A stretch of DNA of 64,000 bases from Bacteroidia bacterium. Its GTDB lineage: Bacteria; Bacteroidota; Bacteroidia; NS11-12g; UBA955. The stretch covers positions 124,001 through 188,000 of the forward strand of contig JAMNXP010000001.1 of the NCBI GenBank assembly GCA_023653095.1, written 5' to 3'. The notes beneath the pieces were generated by a model. The model did not search any database and was not told the origin of the DNA. It saw only the letters and a program-made list of their open reading frames with translations. Below are positions 61,453-64,000 of this stretch, piece after piece. Both the position numbers and the translations under genes were made by a program. The number at the start of each line of letters is the position of its first letter. The stretch's first letter is position 1.

Positions 61453-64000
61453 GTATTGATACAACCAAAATTTCCATAAAAAACGCTCGTCAACACAACC
61501 TTCAAGGCATTGACGTAGTATTTGATCAAAATTCTTTTACTGTTGTTACCGGGGTTTCGGGCTCTGGCAAATCAAGCCTCGTTTTTGATACCCTTTTTGC
61601 CGAAGGACAAAGACGATATGTAGAATCTCTGAGTGCTTACGCTAGACAGTTTATGGGTAGAATGAAGAAGCCTGCCGTAGATTTTATTGAAGGATTATGT
61701 CCCGCAATAGCCATCGAGCAAAAGGTTAATACTCACAACCCTAGAAGTACAGTTGCAACATCAACTGAAATTTATGATTATCTGAAGCTCTTGTATTCTA
61801 GAGTGGGTAAAACCATTTCTCCCATATCCGGTAGAGAAGTAAAAAGAGACACCCCGCAAGACGTATTTAATTTTTGCAATTCATTGGAAGATGGCGAACT
61901 CATCCTCATTTTATCGCCAATTAAGGATGAATCCGCTGATTTATTGTCTGTCATTCAGAAAAAGGGATTCTCAAGAATTTATTCGAATCAGGAAATATTT
62001 AAAGTTGATGACTTGATTGAAAACAATACTGAAATTGATCTTAATCAATCATTTATTGTTATTGATCGAATTAAAATTGATAAAGAATCTGAAGACTTTA
62101 CCTCGAGGTTGTTTGATTCCATTGAAACGGCTTTTTGGGAATCTAACGGTGACTGTGCAATCATCAATCACAAAACACACGAGCAATTTGATTTCAACAA
62201 TAGATTCGAACTTGACGGAATCACCTTTGAAATTCCATCCAAAGACTTTCTGAGCTTTAATAATCCTTATGGCGCTTGCAAGAAATGTGAGGGATTTGGA
62301 TCTGTTTTGGGAGTAGATGAGGATTTGGTCATTCCAGATAATTCTCTCAGTATTTACGAAGGATGTGTAGCTCCTTGGAGAGGCGAAATAATGGGAGAGT
62401 GGAAAGAACATTTCATCAAAGCCGCAGTTAAGATTGAGTTTCCCATTCATCGGGCTTATGCCGATTTAACATCCCAAGAAAAAAATATCCTCTGGAATGG
62501 AAACGGTAAAATCTTGGGAATCAATGATTTTTTCAAACACCTTGAAGAGAATAATTACAAAATTCAATATCGGGTTTTAGCCTCACGCTATCGTGGTAAA
62601 ACCGTCTGCCCTGATTGCAGAGGGACAAGACTTCGGAAAGAAGCGGGGTATGTTAAAATTGCCAATACCAGTATTCAAGATTTATTGCTCAAAACAGTAG
62701 ACGACGCGCACGATTTCTTCCAAAATATTGAACTTTCAAGCACAGATACAGAAATTGCTACTCGAATTCTTCAAGAAATTGAAACGAGGCTTGGTTTTTT
62801 AAAGGCCGTGGGACTGGGATATTTATCTCTGAGTAGACTATCTAACTCGTTAAGCGGAGGTGAGAGCCAGAGAATTAACTTGGCAACCAATTTAGGTTCA
62901 AACTTGACGGGTTCAATGTATATTCTCGATGAACCAAGTATTGGCCTGCATTCTAGAGATACAGAACGACTTATTGGTGTTTTAAAGGAGCTTCAATCTG
63001 AAGGAAATACAGTGATAGTAGTTGAACATGACGAAGATGTCATGAAACAAGCAGATAGAATCATCGATATTGGTCCTTTTGCCGGTAGTCAAGGCGGAAA
63101 ACTGATTTTCAATGGAAATTTCCAGCAGTTATTGGACTCCAATGAGAGTCTAACAGGTAATTATCTTTCAGGTAAGAACAAGATTGAAGTGCCTATTTTG
63201 CGTAAACTGGCATCGAAGATTTCATTGTTGGGTGCCCAAGCCAATAATTTAAAGAATATTTCCATTGACATTCCCTTAAATTCATTGGTTGCAGTATCAG
63301 GAGTTTCTGGTTCAGGTAAGACCACCTTGATAAAACAAGTCTTATATCCAGCTTTAGCCAGAGAATTAAAACAATTTACCACAGCCAAACCGGGTACATT
63401 TAAAAAATTAGAAGGTGATTTGCATTTGTTGAAATCGGTTGAATTTGTAGATCAAAATCCCATTGGTAAGAGTTCTCGATCCAATCCAGTGACCTATGTG
63501 AAGGCGTATGATGATATTCGTGAGTTATATTCGAAAACTTCTGTATCAAAGCGCAATGGATTTAAACCTTCTCATTTCTCTTTCAACGTAGATGGAGGTC
63601 GCTGCGACAATTGTCAAGGCGAAGGTGAAACGGTTATTGAAATGCAGTTTATGGCCGACATCAAACTGACTTGCGAAGTCTGTAACGGACGAAGATTTAA
63701 GAAAGAAGTCCTAGAATCTGAATATAACGGCAAGAACATTTCAGATGTTTTAGATCTTACCGTTGATGATGCTGTAACATTTTTCCAATCCGAAAAAAAT
63801 ATCGTCGAGAAATTACTTCCTTTACAAAAAGTAGGACTCGGTTATGTCAAACTCGGACAAGGTAGCAACACATTAAGCGGAGGAGAGGCCCAAAGAGTGA
63901 AGTTAGCCTTTTATTTAAGTAAAGCCAATCCATTCAAAGAGGGAGGAGTGATGTTCATCTTTGACGAGCCAACCACTGGACTACATTTTTATGATATTCA
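61449..64000 (+). CDS. uvrA: Excinuclease ABC subunit A, 3' end beyond the window
   Basis: UvrA recognises DNA damage in nucleotide-excision repair. The frame is open from ATG 61449 to the window end, giving 850 residues of about 930-950. Visible are Walker A GVSGSGKSS (near 35), YVESLSAYARQF, zinc-finger Cys pairs CKKC (near 277) and CPDC (near 387), signature LSGGESQRI (near 467), the second Walker A GVSGSGKTT (near 619), the second zinc module CDNC and CEVC (near 719 and 743), signature LSGGEAQRV (near 809) and FDEPTTGLH near 838. The ATG overlaps the DUF4249 stop (ATGA). No separate promoter is obvious, so it may depend on the receptor operon. Confidence 0.96.
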   Translation, partial: MSIDTTKISIKNARQHNLQGIDVVFDQNSFTVVTGVSGSGKSSLVFDTLFAEGQRRYVESLSAYARQFMGRMKKPAVDFIEGLCPAIAIEQKVNTHNPRSTVATSTEIYDYLKLLYSRVGKTISPISGREVKRDTPQDVFNFCNSLEDGELILILSPIKDESADLLSVIQKKGFSRIYSNQEIFKVDDLIENNTEIDLNQSFIVIDRIKIDKESEDFTSRLFDSIETAFWESNGDCAIINHKTHEQFDFNNRFELDGITFEIPSKDFLSFNNPYGACKKCEGFGSVLGVDEDLVIPDNSLSIYEGCVAPWRGEIMGEWKEHFIKAAVKIEFPIHRAYADLTSQEKNILWNGNGKILGINDFFKHLEENNYKIQYRVLASRYRGKTVCPDCRGTRLRKEAGYVKIANTSIQDLLLKTVDDAHDFFQNIELSSTDTEIATRILQEIETRLGFLKAVGLGYLSLSRLSNSLSGGESQRINLATNLGSNLTGSMYILDEPSIGLHSRDTERLIGVLKELQSEGNTVIVVEHDEDVMKQADRIIDIGPFAGSQGGKLIFNGNFQQLLDSNESLTGNYLSGKNKIEVPILRKLASKISLLGAQANNLKNISIDIPLNSLVAVSGVSGSGKTTLIKQVLYPALARELKQFTTAKPGTFKKLEGDLHLLKSVEFVDQNPIGKSSRSNPVTYVKAYDDIRELYSKTSVSKRNGFKPSHFSFNVDGGRCDNCQGEGETVIEMQFMADIKLTCEVCNGRRFKKEVLESEYNGKNISDVLDLTVDDAVTFFQSEKNIVEKLLPLQKVGLGYVKLGQGSNTLSGGEAQRVKLAFYLSKANPFKEGGVMFIFDEPTTGLHFYDI

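Overview
The window reads as one stretch of core chromosome from a low-G+C member of the Bacteroidota, probably near the Flavobacteriales. Supporting signs are an alternative complex III operon (actA-F), a secreted subtilase with a type IX secretion sorting domain, a TonB-dependent receptor paired with a DUF4249 lipoprotein, a glycine-lipid acyltransferase pair, and repeated Bacteroidota-type promoters (TTTG, about 19-21 bases, TAnnTTTG) lying very close to start codons. I see no phage, insertion sequence, CRISPR array or obvious island. All seven convergent junctions overlap, abut or are at most 13 bp apart.

Layout. 1-12 kb: SNF2 helicase (cut by the window edge), ung, ftsE, a polytopic membrane protein, CCA-adding enzyme, serS, a DinB/YfiT-like protein, a family 2 glycosyltransferase, cystathionine beta-synthase, map and a metallo-beta-lactamase-fold hydrolase. 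12-21.5 kb: a large GT-C/TPR membrane protein, a lipoprotein, rpsA (TTG start behind a perfect Shine-Dalgarno), a NicO-like membrane protein, the queuosine-precursor transporter, a TPR protein and a lytic transglycosylase. 21.5-31 kb: a membrane-anchored cytochrome c that copies the N-terminal module of ActA, then actABCDEF closed by a terminator. 31-38.7 kb: valS, a vanadium haloperoxidase/PAP2-like lipoprotein, an unlisted 49-residue basic protein gene with a consensus promoter and terminator, and a giant CRTAC1-like lipoprotein. 38.7-47.4 kb: the rod-shape operon mreB-mreC-mreD-mrdA-rodA and, upstream on the same strand, a 1003-residue protein resembling a degenerate metallopeptidase fused to a possible beta barrel. 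47.4-64 kb: ornithine aminotransferase, tRNA-Leu(UAA) whose CCA end supplies the A of the next gene's ATG, TPR and lipocalin-like lipoproteins, tcdA, the subtilase, glsB-glsA-phosphohexomutase, a glutaryl-CoA-type dehydrogenase, folB, a TonB receptor/DUF4249 pair and the start of uvrA.

How the genes work together. The act operon moves electrons from menaquinol towards cytochrome c. The mre operon builds the elongation machinery. serS, valS, cca, tcdA, yhhQ, rpsA, map and tRNA-Leu serve translation. ung, uvrA and perhaps the SNF2 protein serve genome maintenance. glsB/glsA make amino-acid lipids of the envelope. No wholly new multi-gene system is visible. The most unusual signals are the tRNA/mRNA junction at 48771, the ActA-module duplication, the rpsA Shine-Dalgarno, the 49-residue gene and the hairpin that holds the stop codons of valS and its convergent neighbour.
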